Of a stretch of DNA of 64,000 bases, positions 51,430 to 62,720 are shown one piece after another. The DNA is from Serripes groenlandicus. Taxonomy: Eukaryota; Mollusca; Bivalvia; Cardiida; Cardiidae. The position numbers and the translations under genes were made by a program. The first letter of the stretch is position 1. Each line of letters starts with the position of its first letter. The notes below the pieces were generated by a model. It was not told where the DNA came from. It was given only the letters and a program-made list of their open reading frames with translations, and searched no databases. The stretch spans positions 22,685,723 through 22,749,722 of the forward strand of contig JASEVX010000012.1 of NCBI GenBank assembly GCA_031761405.1, in the 5' to 3' direction.

Positions 51430-52205
51430 TCTTTGAACTACAGTAAAGGGCCTTGCATGCAACAAACACTGCCATGCCAAGGTGAACACATTTTGCATTT
51501 TATAGTCTGGAGTATTTTTCCTTTCCTTTCCTTTCCTTATACAAATTGTTTTTTCAAAGTCGAACGAAGGTTTTACGAAAAATAACCCATAAAGTTTTCT
51601 GAAATGAAACTGGCCAAATCCATGGGGGCCACCATTTTGGGTATGTATAAAATGAGACGAAAAACAAGGATTGAACAAGGATTGAACATTATTGTCATCT
51701 TTTTAATCATTTTTTTAAATCGATATTTTGGGTATGTATAAAATGAGACGAAAAACACGGATTGAAAATTATTGTCGTCTTTTTAATAATTGTGGGAATT
51801 AATATTTGTACGAAAAGTTAAAAATAAATGAAACCCTGTGAGAAATATGTTTTCCCGTTCGTCAAAAAAACGACAGCATATATGCCTTCTACGCCCGAAC
51901 CTAAATTTTGACTGTATCGTAGCCAAAGAAGGACGTGACATCATTTCCGTAACGTTTCATCTTGGCGTAACGTCAATGGAGCGACGTTGTTTCCCGTAAA
52001 AAAAGTGGTATCAACATGAAAGACCCCAAATTCCTATACATGAGCTATTGACTAACTCATTCAAAGTATAATTATTTATCAAACATTTTGATAATGCAAG
52101 AAACCATAACATTAACATTATTATTGTCTAGTCAATTTCTTATAAATCCCTTTTTATGGCCAAAGTATGCTCTGTAATTTGTGTTTATAATTATCTTGAG
52201 TTTTT
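51430..52205. other. unique DNA with duplicated ATTTTGGGTATGTATAAAAT segment
   Basis: TTTTGGGTATGTATAAAATG, AGACGAAAAACA recurs at 51633 and 51725 (about 92 bp apart), a short tandem duplication. A CpG-richer patch at 51890-52000 (CGTAACGTTTC, CGTAACGTCAATGGAGCGAC) has no exon evidence. Confidence 0.4.
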
Positions 52206-52369
52206 TCGTAAATAGGTAGCACCTATAGATCTCATCTATATATTATAGGTATGAAAAATCACCTGTAGATATATATAGATATGAAAAATCACCTGAACTA
52301 ATGCAGACTGGTCACAGAAAACAGGTACATTCTTGTACATAGCCTACAGTCCCTTGCCCACCATATCAT

Positions 52370-52625
52370 CCCTGCATACGCCACTTTCAACATTCTTTTC
52401 CCAGTTCATATCAAAGTGTTTCCTGAGTAAGTTACCAGTAATACTGGTCTATTTATCCAGACACCAGTGAGTCAGTTGTATTGATTTTTACAATCCAGAG
52501 CGCCAAGGAAGGCAAGCCGTTTTTAAAGTCTTTGGTATGAACCGGCCGGGGATTGAACCAGCGACCTCTTCCACTTGGGGTGGATGTTCCACCAATTAAA
52601 TGGTCTTAGTTCGGTGAATTATAAA
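52370..52625 (-). mobile_element. tRNA-headed SINE (CCAGTATTACTGG family)
   Basis: On the minus strand a head with B-box region GGTTCAATCCC precedes TACCAAAGACTTTAAAAACG and the body GGTGTCTGGATAAATAGACC, AGTATTACTGGTAACTTAC. The tail is not seen. Related to 12955 and 32946. Confidence 0.6.
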
Positions 52626-52715
52626 CATAAATTCATTTACTGACGTTCAGTTTAAATATTTAAATAATAAGAGACATGTAGAAAACTGATACAGAATCAA
52701 AATAATTTCTCTTAA

Positions 52716-52898
52716 ATCCTTTCCTAGCATGCAAAAAATCAAGAGCAGACAACTTTGATAAAATCTAGGCAAAAGTATTAAAATTCTCCATAAATGTAAA
52801 TGTAATTATGAGAAGTAGTTGAGAACCTTATGGCAGAAGGAGAAATTGCTCAATTTCTCCATAAGCCACATTGTTTTCAATAATAAGGTGGGAAAGGG
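52716..52898. mobile_element. TTAA MITE, type B, degenerate
   Basis: TTAA 52712-52715 and 52899-52902. Compact perfect centre GGAGAAATTGCTCAATTTCT followed by CC. Confidence 0.78.
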
Positions 52899-53568
52899 TT
52901 AACACTACAATGCCTTCATGAAGAGCAATAAACTATTCACTGATACAGACGACATTTATCTCTCAAAGAAGCAGACGACTTTTGAAAAACATTATGTGAC
53001 AAGGCGAAATCCAAATTCTCGTATTGCCGTATTTTTTTTCTTCTCAACTACATGTATGTAGAAAAACAGTTTATCAGGTAACTGTGTATCCCAAGCATGC
53101 TAAGGACATCATTATATCACACCGGCATCTCCCCACGTGTGGTCAAACATGAAAATGATAAATTTATCACATACCATACAGTGTGGCTTTTATATGCTGG
53201 TAATCCTTCCAAAATGACCACTCACTAAAAGAGGCTGTCCAAGAGAATTGTCCACAGAAGGGGGGAAAAGCTTAGATCGATTTGAGAAATATATTTCCAG
53301 TTAAAATGTATTTCGTGTTTGCCCAGCCTCCGAGAAAAAATGTGGTCAGACTGGTTCGCTTACAGTCGATCATTTATATGTTGTTACCATAAACGGACTG
53401 AAACACAGTCTGCATTAATGGCGGAGAATTCCTTGCAGACGAATGTTTGTGTTGAACATTTGCGGATAAAGATCGATATGGAACATTTTCTCGTCTGCTA
53501 GTACCAAAATGACAGACAACTTTGAACCAAATTATAACGAAAGAGACTCGTATTTGACAAAAACTCAC

Positions 53569-53631
53569 GGTAATGCTGGATTCTTCACAAATCATCCCGT
53601 AAGCGATACCGACCTTTCTTTCTCCCGCCAT
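53569..53631 (-). CDS. candidate first coding exon, unknown protein
   Basis: The minus strand starts ATG at 53631 in the context AAAATGGCGG, runs 21 codons (MAGERKVGIAYGMICEESSI, then T) and meets a consensus donor GTGAGT at 53568. An in-frame ATG four codons upstream (53643) is possible but has a poorer context. AAAATGGCGG is also the YY1 site that often overlaps start codons of housekeeping genes. I do not recognise the peptide. Downstream exons would lie to the left on the minus strand. It could be the first exon of the MPP-like gene, but nothing in the peptide shows this, and the exon ends in phase 0 while the L27 exon at 19216 needs phase 1. Confidence 0.4.
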
Positions 53632-53808
53632 TTTTAAGGTCATCCGTACTTTTAACCCGCGATATTTTCCTAATTTTCATATGTGATTTATTCTTAATTG
53701 ATTATTTAAAAAAATGTTGGTAAAATATCACACAATTCGTGCGATACTAATTAGAAGTAATTTTGGATTAAGATTTATATAATATGATTTATAGGTGCTA
53801 CCTATTTC

Positions 53809-54940
53809 GGGTAAACATTTATTAACTTTTGTGATCCGTAAATAATCCCCGGTGAACTGATCAGTTATTGCATCACGGTCAGTTATTTACGAGTCCTACC
53901 AACCTAAGCAAAGAAAATAAAAATCACTTCAGGTTAAGAATATATTTAACTTTTAAATCCATGAAATTATGATGAGAGGTACACAAAATAATCAACTTAC
54001 CCTTGATAAAGTACTTCAAATAAAACGATTCCATAATTTAAGGAACTACATTTGTGACGAGTCAAACTCCTTTCCTATCATTTCTGTCGTTTTCTTTTGG
54101 TTATTTATTAATCATTTGCATTACGCTAATAGAATGACGTCATATTATAACTGAGTTTTTATTTGAACTCATTTTAAAAATAGACGATGAGTGTTATTTA
54201 ACGCAAATGACCTCACATAAAATTACTTGTGCTCGTTCAATTATCGAGTACGTATTATCATATTTAATTATTTCCTCTAGAAGTTGTTTTTTTGTTTCAA
54301 TTTTTTCTTTTCATCCAATCAAAACGTAGCAGAATCGTGACTGCATCGAAAAATTTACTCTGGACAAAATATTTGGAAAGACGGTTTAGCTAAGTTTTGC
54401 AAAGTTCATACACATTACCTATTGACGGGAAACATTGCCGGCTTCGTCGTCGATTTGTTTACCTGTATAATCTAGCTATATAGTTCCTTGTTATTTATTC
54501 ATTTATTCATCTTGTTGCCAAACAGGAGCGAATTTGCGCGAAAACAAGCAAGTAATCGGTGAGCGTTTTTGATTTTTGGTATGCCTATGGTCAAGGACGT
54601 AGATAAGATCTTTTATTTAATGATGAGATATTGAGTTCTATCAATGAGATATAATCCATATCACCCACACTGGTATGACGTCATTTCCTTAGTTTCCTGT
54701 CAAGTTATACTACACACGTTATATATATAAATTAAGAAATACGTAACGGGTAAATTATTAGATCGGATACAAGCATTGTCATGTGATAAAAACCTTATCT
54801 TATCTATACACATGTATAATACCGTATTCTGTAAATATAACAAATCAGACTTATTGTCATTGTCTGACATTGTGTAGTAAATAAATATATTCACACAGAT
54901 TCGTCATTATTTCATTATCAATTATCATAAAATAAAAACA
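53809..54940. other. AT-rich, no recognised feature
   Basis: Lies upstream of the candidate exon at 53631. Contains a CCAATCAAAACG box near 54315 on the plus strand but no identifiable exon or repeat family. Confidence 0.4.
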
Positions 54941-54942
54941 AA

Positions 54943-55045
54943 ATTTGTTTATTTTGAGTGGATATGGAATATATTTCAACTCGAAGTGATACAATTATAA
55001 CATTTTCAATTGTATCACTTCTCGATCCACTCAAAACAAATAAAT
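54943..55045. repeat. 103-bp imperfect hairpin
   Basis: TTTGTTTATTTTGAGTGGAT at the left pairs with ATCCACTCAAAACAAATAAA at the right. Inside, GAAGTGATACAATT pairs with AATTGTATCACTTC around a short loop. No target duplication was recognised. Confidence 0.7.
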
Positions 55046-55311
55046 ATCCCTCTATATCTACGTCCCTGCTATGGTAAACCACTTACCTGATGTGCTATTT
55101 TCGAATTGTGCGCTTTTAAAACATCTGACAGTGACCATTGCCAACTTGGGGAAATCAGGTGTTTCAAAAACTCCAATGGAGTTATAGAGGAAAAAAAAGA
55201 TAAATTGCTCCCACGAATTAGTTTATCAATGGATCTTTCCATTTCAAACGATTATGTTAAGAAAACTTTTGCTCTTTAATATGATATTTTTAATATTATT
55301 CTATGATTTTT

Positions 55312-57203
55312 AGCTCCACTGGCGAGCTTATGTCATGGCGAATTGTCCGTCGTGCGTGCGTCTGTGCTTCTGTGCGTGCTAACTTTTTCCTTTAAACCAC
55401 TTCTTCTCCCTAACCACTTGGCCAATTTGGTTGAAACTTCATAGGAAGCATCCTCTCAATGTCCTCTCTTAAATTCCTTCAATTTGTTTTGATCCATCCA
55501 TAATTCTGGTTTCCATGGCAACCAAAATAAAAAAATAGTGAAAACTTCATCTTCAAAAAAATCTTCTTCTCCGAAAGTGTCAGGCCGATTTTCAAATAAT
55601 TTTGTAGAAATATTCCTTGGGTGACCCTTTATTAGATTCCTTCAAGAAATGTTGATTTGGGCAAAAAACATGGCCGCCAGGGGGCGGGGCTATTTTGCCT
55701 TATATAGCTATAGTGAAAACTTAAAAAATCTTCTTCTCCAAAAGTGTTCAGCAGATTTTCAAATAATTTTGTAGAAATGTTCCTAGGGTGACCCTCTATC
55801 AGATTCCTTCAAGCCATGTTGATTGGTTAAAAAATATGGCCGTCACAGGGCGGGGCTATTTTGCCTAAATGGCTAAAGAGAAAACTTAAAAAATCTTCTC
55901 CTCCAAAAGTGTCAGGCCGATTTTCAAATAATTTTGTAGAAATGTTCCTTGGGTGACCCTTTATTAGATTCCTTCAAGAAATGTTGATTGGTTGAAAAAC
56001 ATGGCCGCCAGGGTCGGGGCTATTTTGCCTTATGTAACTATAGTGAAAACTTAAAAAATCTTCTTCTCCAAAAGTGTTATTTTCAAATAATTTTGTAGAA
56101 ATGTTCATTGGGTGAACCTCTATCAGATTCCTTCAAGCCATGTTCATTGGTCGAAAAACATGGCCGCCAGAGGGCGGGGCTATTTTGCCTTATATGACCA
56201 TAGTGAAAACTTAAAAAATCTTTTCCTCCGAAAGTGTTTGGCTGATATTCAAATAATTTTGTAGGCTTACCCTCTATCAGATTCCTTCAAGCCATGTTGA
56301 TTGGTTGAAAAATATGGCTGCCAGGGGGTGGGGCTATTTTGCCTTATATGGCTATAGTGATGGCCCAGCTGCATGCATTTGATATTTCATATGTTAGCAT
56401 CATCTAGTGGACCTCTACCAAGATTTAAATTATAGCCCTGGGATCAAAAATGGCTGCTCCTTGGGGGTCACTTGTTTTACATAGACTTGTATATAGGTAA
56501 AACACTTTAAAAATCTTCTTGTCTAAAAGTAGAAGGCCCAGGCCTTTGATATTTGGTATGTAGCTTCATCTAGTGGACCTCTACCAAGATTGTTCAAATT
56601 ATAGCCCTGGGATCAAAAATGGCCTCTCCCTTGGGGTCACTTGTTTTAGTTACATAGACTTGTATAGGGAAAAAACTTTAAAAATCTTCTTGTCTAAAAG
56701 AAGATGCCCAGGCTTTTGATATTTGGTATGTAGCTTCATCTAGTGAACCTCTATGAAGATTGTTCAAATAAAAGCCCTGGGGTCAAAAATGACCCCTCCC
56801 CGGGGGTTACTTGTTTTACATAGACTTGTATAGGAAAAAACGTTAAAAATCTTCTTGTATAAAAGAAGAAGGCCAAGGCCTTTGATATTGGGAATGTAGC
56901 TTCATCTAGTGGACCTCTACCAAGATTGTTCAATTATAGCCCTGGGGTCAAACATTACTTGTTTTACATAGACTCATATAGGGAAAAAGCTTTAAAAATC
57001 TTCTTGTCCAAAAGGAGAAGGCCCAGGCCTTTGATATTTGGTATGTTACTAAGACTCGTATAGGGAGAAATCTTCTTGTCTGAAGGTAGAATGTTAAGGC
57101 TTTTGATATTTGGTATGTAGCTTCATCTAGTTGATCTCTACCAAGATTGTTCAAATTATAGCCCTGGGCTAAAAAAATGGCCCCATCCTGGGTCACTTGT
57201 TTT
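55312..57203 (-). repeat. minus-strand tandem-core element with two kinds of core
   Basis: The 3' end (complement GGAGCTAAAA…CATGACATAAGCTCGCC) is at 55312-55350. Then the tail (CTGGTTTCCATGGCAACC), five GGCGGCCATG cores (complement at about 55670, 55837, 56000, 56160, 56315), and from 56360 about five units of a second core marked TTTGATATTTGGTATGTAGC and CATCTAGTGGACCTCTACCA. Both cores share AAACTT(T)AAAAATCTTCTTGTC. It runs directly into the next element at 57204. Confidence 0.72.
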
Positions 57204-57957
57204 TAGCTCACCTATGCACAAAGTACAAGGTGAGCTTTTGTACTCGCTCACCATCCGTCATCCGTCGTCGTCGTCGATGTCCGTCCATTCATATTTTCCT
57301 ACAAATGAATTCTCCTCCTAAACCAATTAACCAAATTCAAAATAATTTTACAGGAATGTTCCTTGGGTGGATCTCTTTCAAACTTGTTCAAAGAATTCTA
57401 TTCCATGCAGAACTTTGGTTGCCACGGCAACAAAAAAGGGGAAATTAACCGAAACTTAAAAAATCATCTTGTCTAAAACTAGAGGGCACAAGCCTTTGAT
57501 ATTGGTTATGTAGCATCATCTAGTGGACCTCTACCAAGATTGTTCAAATTATAGCCCTGGGGTCAAAATGATCCCTCCCCTGGGGTCTATTGTTTTACAT
57601 AGACTCATATAGAGAAAAAACTTAACAAATCTTCTTGTCTAAAAGTAGAGGGCCCAGGCCTTTGATATTGGGTATGTAGCATCATCTAGTGGACCTCTAC
57701 CAAGATTGTTCAAATTATAGCCCTGGGGTAAAAAATGACCCCATCCCGGGGGTCACTTGTTTTCCATAGACTCATATAGACTCATATAGGGAAAACACTT
57801 TAAAAATCTTCTTGTCTAAAAGTAAAAGTAGAAGGCCTAGGCCTTTGATATTTGGTATGTAGCATCATTGTTGACCTCTTCCAAGATTGTTCAAATTATA
57901 GCCCTGGGGTCAAAAATGACCCCTCCCCGGGAGTCACTTGTTCTCCATAGACTCATA
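57204..57957 (-). repeat. minus-strand tandem-core element, CATCTAGTGGACC core
   Basis: Begins with the hairpin 3' end in reverse (TTTTAGCTCACC … GGTGAGC at 57204-57236), then CGTCGTCGTCGATGTCCGTC and a tail, followed by about three CATCTAGTGGACCTCTACCA units. It shares the core with the upstream element but uses the other 3' end type. Confidence 0.72.
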
Positions 57958-58135
57958 GATGTTGGCAAAACATAGAAAATCTCCATATTTGAATGGATAA
58001 CCTATGACTAAAAGTGGAAAACATTGTGACAAAAGGAGAAATTGCTTGTTTTGAGCAATTTCTTCTTTTGTCACTATGTTTTCAAAAAGCTGTCTGCTGC
58101 AGAGGCATCAGAAAGCATCTATATGAGGGAAAGGG
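57958..58135. mobile_element. TTAA MITE, type A, 5'-truncated
   Basis: Starts inside the arm (GATGTTGGCAAAACATAGAA) at the edge of the tandem-core element and runs to ATGAGGGAAAGGG, TTAA 58136-58139. Confidence 0.82.
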
Positions 58136-58223
58136 TTAAACCTTCTGTGACTAAATCAGGAGCTCATAATGCAGAGTTGGATAAAACTGTGGGGATATGC
58201 AGGTTGCTTTAGTCTTCACTAGA

Positions 58224-58395
58224 ATATTCAAGCATCATCAGCAGACACCATTTGATAGCATTGTGGCAAAAGGAGGCATTGCTCATCATGCGCAATTTCT
58301 CCTTTTGCCACTATGTCATCAACAAACATCATACCTTCATTCATAGAGATGTTTTTAAAGTCGTCTGCTGCAGATTTGTTGTATGTGGGAAAGGG
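58224..58395. mobile_element. TTAA MITE, type B, left end missing
   Basis: ATCATCAGCAGACACCATTT at the left; a near-perfect palindrome GTGGCAAAAGGAGGCATTGC / GCGCAATTTCTCCTTTTGCC; right end GTGGGAAAGGGTTTAA. Confidence 0.7.
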
Positions 58396-58449
58396 TTTAA
58401 CATTTACCTGATAAGACAAACTGAAAATGTCTAAAGAAAAAATGTAATT

Positions 58450-58545
58450 ACAGTCAAACTTGCGATTAGCAGCCACCCAAGGGACATGATGAAACTAGCT
58501 GCTTAAGACAGGCTGCTTATCACAAGTTTCATGACTTGGTCGGAT
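58450..58545. mobile_element. pogo-like terminus fragment
   Basis: TACAGTCAAACTTGCGATTA then GCAGCCACCCAAG resembles the ends at 43810. No matching right end. Similar fragments (GCAGTCACCTATGTTAAGCA) lie at 46520-46600. Confidence 0.4.
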
Positions 58546-58594
58546 TTGTTCAAGTCAGTTGACATAATATTTCATATGTAACTGTTAGGAATAG

Positions 58595-58621
58595 TCATTA
58601 CATTACATTACATTACATTAC
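58595..58621 (+). repeat. (ATTAC)5 microsatellite
   Basis: Five ATTAC repeats in tandem. Confidence 0.9.
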
Positions 58622-59134
58622 AAATAGTAAATTGTCTTTATAAACTTGTATTTAAACATTGTTATGAAGATTTGTAGCTTTTTTCTATCAAATATTTCAT
58701 TGTGCTATCTGTTATTTAGTTTAAACCGACGTTTACAACTAACTTGACTATCAAATATTTTTTTGCTTCACTTTGAAATTCACCGAATAACATATCCGGA
58801 AGAAATAGCGTCCGAATCTACGTCTACTTCTTGCAGAAAGTTTTACTCGATAATCTTTAGATTTAAAATGGAAATGGCAATATAAATTGACTTGGGGCTT
58901 CAAGTGGACATTAACTTTTGTTTTAACATATAAATGTACTGTCTTTCGGTCTAAATCGCTCATAAATGTCTTTTTCAATTTATCAAATTTGCCCGACATC
59001 GTAAACAGAAAATAAACCAAAATCGCAACTTCTTGTTGATGAATCATACAACTATCATTCGGCACACGTCGGCTGTTTTTGGTAACCTAAATCTAACATG
59101 TAAACAGATTACGCGTATGAAAAAACCCGATATG

Positions 59135-59380
59135 CAACAGAATGGCTCAGCACCGAAGTCGCATTAATGCGACTTTTGTAACGCCCCTCGTATAGTTACT
59201 GCTGAGCCAAACTGTCATATATATGCGACTTCGGCGCCGAAAGGGTTAACGAAATTAAAAGAAAAAGGTATAATAAAAATAAAATTTAAATCAGTTACTA
59301 TTATTTCTAAAGAAACGCCTGATCTTACTTGGCACTGAGAACAACTTTCTGCTATTTATTTGGCGCCGAAAGGGTTAAGC
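59135..59380. mobile_element. second TTAA-type repeat with GGCGCCGAAAGGGTTAA ends
   Basis: GGCGCCGAAAGGGTTAA ends occur at about 59233-59249 and 59361-59377. The first is preceded by paired GAAGTCGCATTAATGCGACTT and GGCTCAG…CTGAGCC palindromes. It resembles the main family only in the AAAGGGTTAA end. Confidence 0.5.
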
Positions 59381-59928
59381 AGACATCAATTAAGAAGTTT
59401 ATATAACAAATGATAGATTTAGAAAAAAAGCCATTACTTTTCTCAGTACGTAACATTGGAAGTTTAGAAAAAAACAGCAGTACTAATTTTAGACAAAGCC
59501 TTAAATAAAAATATTTTACAATTTGTCTCTCTTCTAGAATAAATCGAGACTGGGGATATATAAAACAAAACTGTTTATGACCCCCAGAAATTACTTCGCT
59601 TATCTGATGGATCTTGTCAAGGCAAGTGGACAGCGACAGATGACTGGTAAACAAGCTTATGTATACACCAGTATTGCTTGGAGATATTATAATTAAGATA
59701 TCGCTTTATAGCCTGATAAGCCCCAAAGTAGGCAATGAGTGCACGTTTATTCACAATTACCGAATATCCTGTTACTAGCGCGTTACTAGTTACTTGCAGT
59801 AATTATATTAAACAATTAACTTGACTGCAATTTATATCCAGATTCACTGGTTCTTTTATATTTTTTTTATTAATTAAATAGGCCTACATGTCACAAAAAC
59901 AGAATTTTTTATTGTGGAAGTTTGAATA
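59381..59928. other. no recognised feature
   Basis: AT-rich. A minus-strand frame (59352-59654) shows no motif and is not called. Confidence 0.4.
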
Positions 59929-59930
59929 TA

Positions 59931-60782
59931 CAGTCGAACCTCGTTAAACCGGACGCCGTTAATCCGGAAAATTCGCGATCCGGACAAAAAATTCAGGGAA
60001 CGGATTTTTTATGCTTAATTATTCTCCGTTAATACGGAAATTCGCGTTCCGGAACCGGACAAAAAAATTCGGGAACGGACTGACCATTTACACATATAAT
60101 CCGTTTCGTTAGTCCGGAAGTCCAAACAGTAATGTACATGACTGTACAGCATACAGAAAACATAGACAGTATATATGTTTTTACTCAATTAGTCTGTGTC
60201 ATTGTTTTCTGTAGTGTCCGTTTGTCCTAAAAGGTGTTAAAGCTGTATACAATGTAATAGCCTAAGGCTGTTCAATAATCTGCAAGCGTGTGTCATTGTT
60301 TACTTTGATTAGCAGCCATAAAATAGCAGCCAAATTGTCAAACAGATCTAAACTGATTTTGAGACTAAAATTTCGATATTTTGACCCAGAGACAAGTGTA
60401 GATCTGACAAAAATAATAAGTTGTTCAATATTTTTATATTTTGACGTTCATTTTATCAAAAACGTACATGTTTACGTACTGGTTATCTATGTGTTGTAAA
60501 TCTCATGATAAAGCTTTGCTTACGACAAACAGTATCTATAGGTAAATGGTAAATACAATATCGCTGACAGTTTGCAAAGCTATTTTGAATGAATTTCCCT
60601 CAATTATAATCATGTATCCGCGCAATATCTGGGGAAATATTGGGTCCCATTCTTTGACTCCTATTGTTATGCTAAGACGAAAATTTGGCGTAGGCAAAAT
60701 AAGAAATCGTTAATCCGGAAGATTCGCAATCCGGACTTTTTTCACTGGGAACCAAAGTGTCCGGATTAACGAGGTTCGACTG
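59931..60782. mobile_element. pogo/Tigger-like non-autonomous element, 852 bp
   Basis: Ends CAGTCGAACCTCGTTAAACC and (right complement) CAGTCGAACCTCGTTAATCC, flanked by TA (59929-59930 and 60783-60784). Within the first 200 bp and last 100 bp, TTAATCCGGA and AATTCGCG(A/T)(T/A)CCGGA repeat. CAGT.GAACCTCGTT ends with TA duplication are typical of pogo-group Tc1/mariner elements. No transposase frame is present. Confidence 0.85.
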
Positions 60783-60921
60783 TATTGTGTCCACCATTTT
60801 GAAAAGTGAACTCAAAGAAAGGTATCAAATATCCTGGTAATTACAAAAAGCATTTATATGCTGGTTTGGCTGTACCTAATTTTATAACGAAAGTAAATAC
60901 ATTTTGGTTTTTACACAGTAT

Positions 60922-61673
60922 CAGTGTTCCAACTCACATTTTTTTAAAACGGGTACTGGGTTGAAAATCTGTGGGTAAGATTTAATTTCAGGGGGTATGA
61001 AAATTTGAAGGCAAAATGTTCATAATAAAATAGGATAAACAAGAAGCACATGTTTGAGACTGTATAAACTTGGATCAAATTCTCTACAATGTAACAAATT
61101 TCAATCATAGCAATTCATAATTGTCTACATTTTACATTTATGTCAAGACCTCTGTATGACCTTATCAATATCTATACCATGTTGCCTCATTATTAATAAG
61201 TTGTTGTCTGTTTAATTAAGGCTTATAATTACTAGCTAGATGATTTTAGCAAGTAAGTTTATTTTTAAACTTTTCAATCAACATCATAAAGCGGACGGTT
61301 TTGTTATGCATTCTTCTCGAGTTCAGAGTACGGTCTTCAATAAGTAATTTTATAAAATATGCATCGCATCAATGAAAAATTTGAATCGTCCACTATTTTA
61401 ACACGCGGTTAAAGTGACTAGACGAAATAGGTAGAAAAACATTAAATGAAATATCACCAACTCCCTATACTTTTTGTATGAATAAGATATATATAATTAT
61501 TTCGTTAAATACTTGATTTTGGTTTAAAATATCATATTCGGCACATAAATGAATATAGTGGCAGTATGCTTGGCTGCGAAATTTTCTTACGTGCGATCTT
61601 GCATACGGCATAAAATACATGCGTGAAAGTGTTTACGTAATTTCCTTAACATTTTACGTGAGTGGGAACACTG
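60922..61673. mobile_element. hAT-like non-autonomous element, 752 bp
   Basis: Ends CAGTGTTCCAACTCACAT and (right complement) CAGTGTTCCCACTCACGT, flanked by ACAGTAT at 60915-60921 and 61674-61680. Seven matching bases is one short of the usual hAT duplication. No open frame of note; the interior is AT-rich. Confidence 0.75.
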
Positions 61674-61709
61674 ACAGTATTCAACATTATTTCTGTTTCA
61701 TCACAGCAA

Positions 61710-61890
61710 CAGTTTACTTATTCATGCTAAATTTTTTGCCGAATCTGTTTGTCTGATTTTAATATAATCTGTTAGAAATATTCCTCTGCATCTGCTTGTC
61801 TGATTTTAAATTGATTTTTCAAAAATATTCCTTATGTGACACTCTTCAAAAATTGTACAAGCCATATTGATGGGTTGAAAAACTTGTAAA
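61710..61890 (-). repeat. tandem-core element fragment
   Basis: AATCTGTTTGTCTGATTTTA and GTGACACTCTTCAAAAATTG, ACAAGCCATATTGATGGGTT are reverse-strand matches to the core at 16860-18100. No end is present. Confidence 0.55.
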
Positions 61891-62037
61891 ATCCAATAAA
61901 CATTATATAAAATCTGGGAAAAAAAGAAAGACTTTTATCTGTGAACCTCAAATGTTCAGTAATTTGAAGCTATCCAGCTACAAAACAAAGAGAAAATGAT
62001 GTAATAAAATGCTGATACCTTAATAACACCGTATTAA

Positions 62038-62261
62038 CCTTTTCCCTCATATAGACGCTGTCTGACACCTCTGCAGCAGACAGGTTTTTGAGAAATATAG
62101 TGACAAAAGAAGAATTTACTCAAAACAAGCAATTTCTCCTTTTGCCACAATGTTTTCCACTTTTAGTCATAGGTTATCCATTCAATTATATAGATTTTCT
62201 ATTTTTTTACAAAAATATATTCAAAGTCGTCTGCTGCAGATTTGTTGTATGTGGGAAAGGG
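62038..62261. mobile_element. TTAA MITE, A/B hybrid
   Basis: TTAA 62034-62037 and 62262-62265. Left arm type A (CCTCATATAGACGCTG), right end type B (GATTTGTTGTATGTGGG). Confidence 0.88.
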
Positions 62262-62399
62262 TTAACATTGGAGACTAATTCCAGTCTTTGGTCAGGTCTT
62301 AAAAAGACGATATGTGTAAAAGCCAAGAGAATTCCGCAGAAAGTTGAGGACATCACCAGACTGCCAATTTAACTAGATGGATTTGGTCTTGCGATTTTC

Positions 62400-62655
62400 C
62401 ATCAACGGCAGACACCTAGACATTGTAGCTTGCTCCCTGATATATCATTCTAAAAAGTCTTCTGCTTTAAAACATCTTCTAAGGAACAAAGTGTTACATA
62501 TCTAGAAAACATGTCAGATTATAAATCAAGAGTTGAAAACATTATGAGAAAAAGGAGAACTTGCTCAATACAGGCAATTTCTCCTTTTCCCGTAGTGTTT
62601 ACAAAAGTCGGCTGCTGATTAGGCATGACATTCGATCTGTATCAGGAAAAGGATT
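62400..62655. mobile_element. TTAA MITE, decayed
   Basis: Recognisable centre GAGAACTTGCTCAATACAGG, CAATTTCTCC and right arm AAGTCGGCTGCTGATTAGGC … AGGAAAAGGATTAA. Confidence 0.55.
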
Positions 62656-62720
62656 AACTTATTCCCTGTTGACATACAAAATGAATAGGACTTTTTTCCC
62701 CCCTAATCCTTTCAAATTAA

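Larger units (their letters stand above)
52212..53808. mobile_element. possible 1.6-kb element bounded by inverted AAATAGGTAGCACCTATA
   Basis: AAATAGGTAGCACCTATA at 52212-52229 has its exact complement at 53791-53808, and the next bases (GATC / AATC) also nearly agree. Inside lie a SINE, a TTAA MITE and the candidate first exon. No target duplication is clear. The repeat is itself nearly palindromic, so two independent regulatory palindromes are possible. Confidence 0.4.

Noticed and set aside
58751..59065. Minus-strand frame containing MSGKFDKLKKTFMSDLDRKT
   Set aside because: Possible first exon, but the donor is not convincing, composition is AT-driven and no family is recognised.
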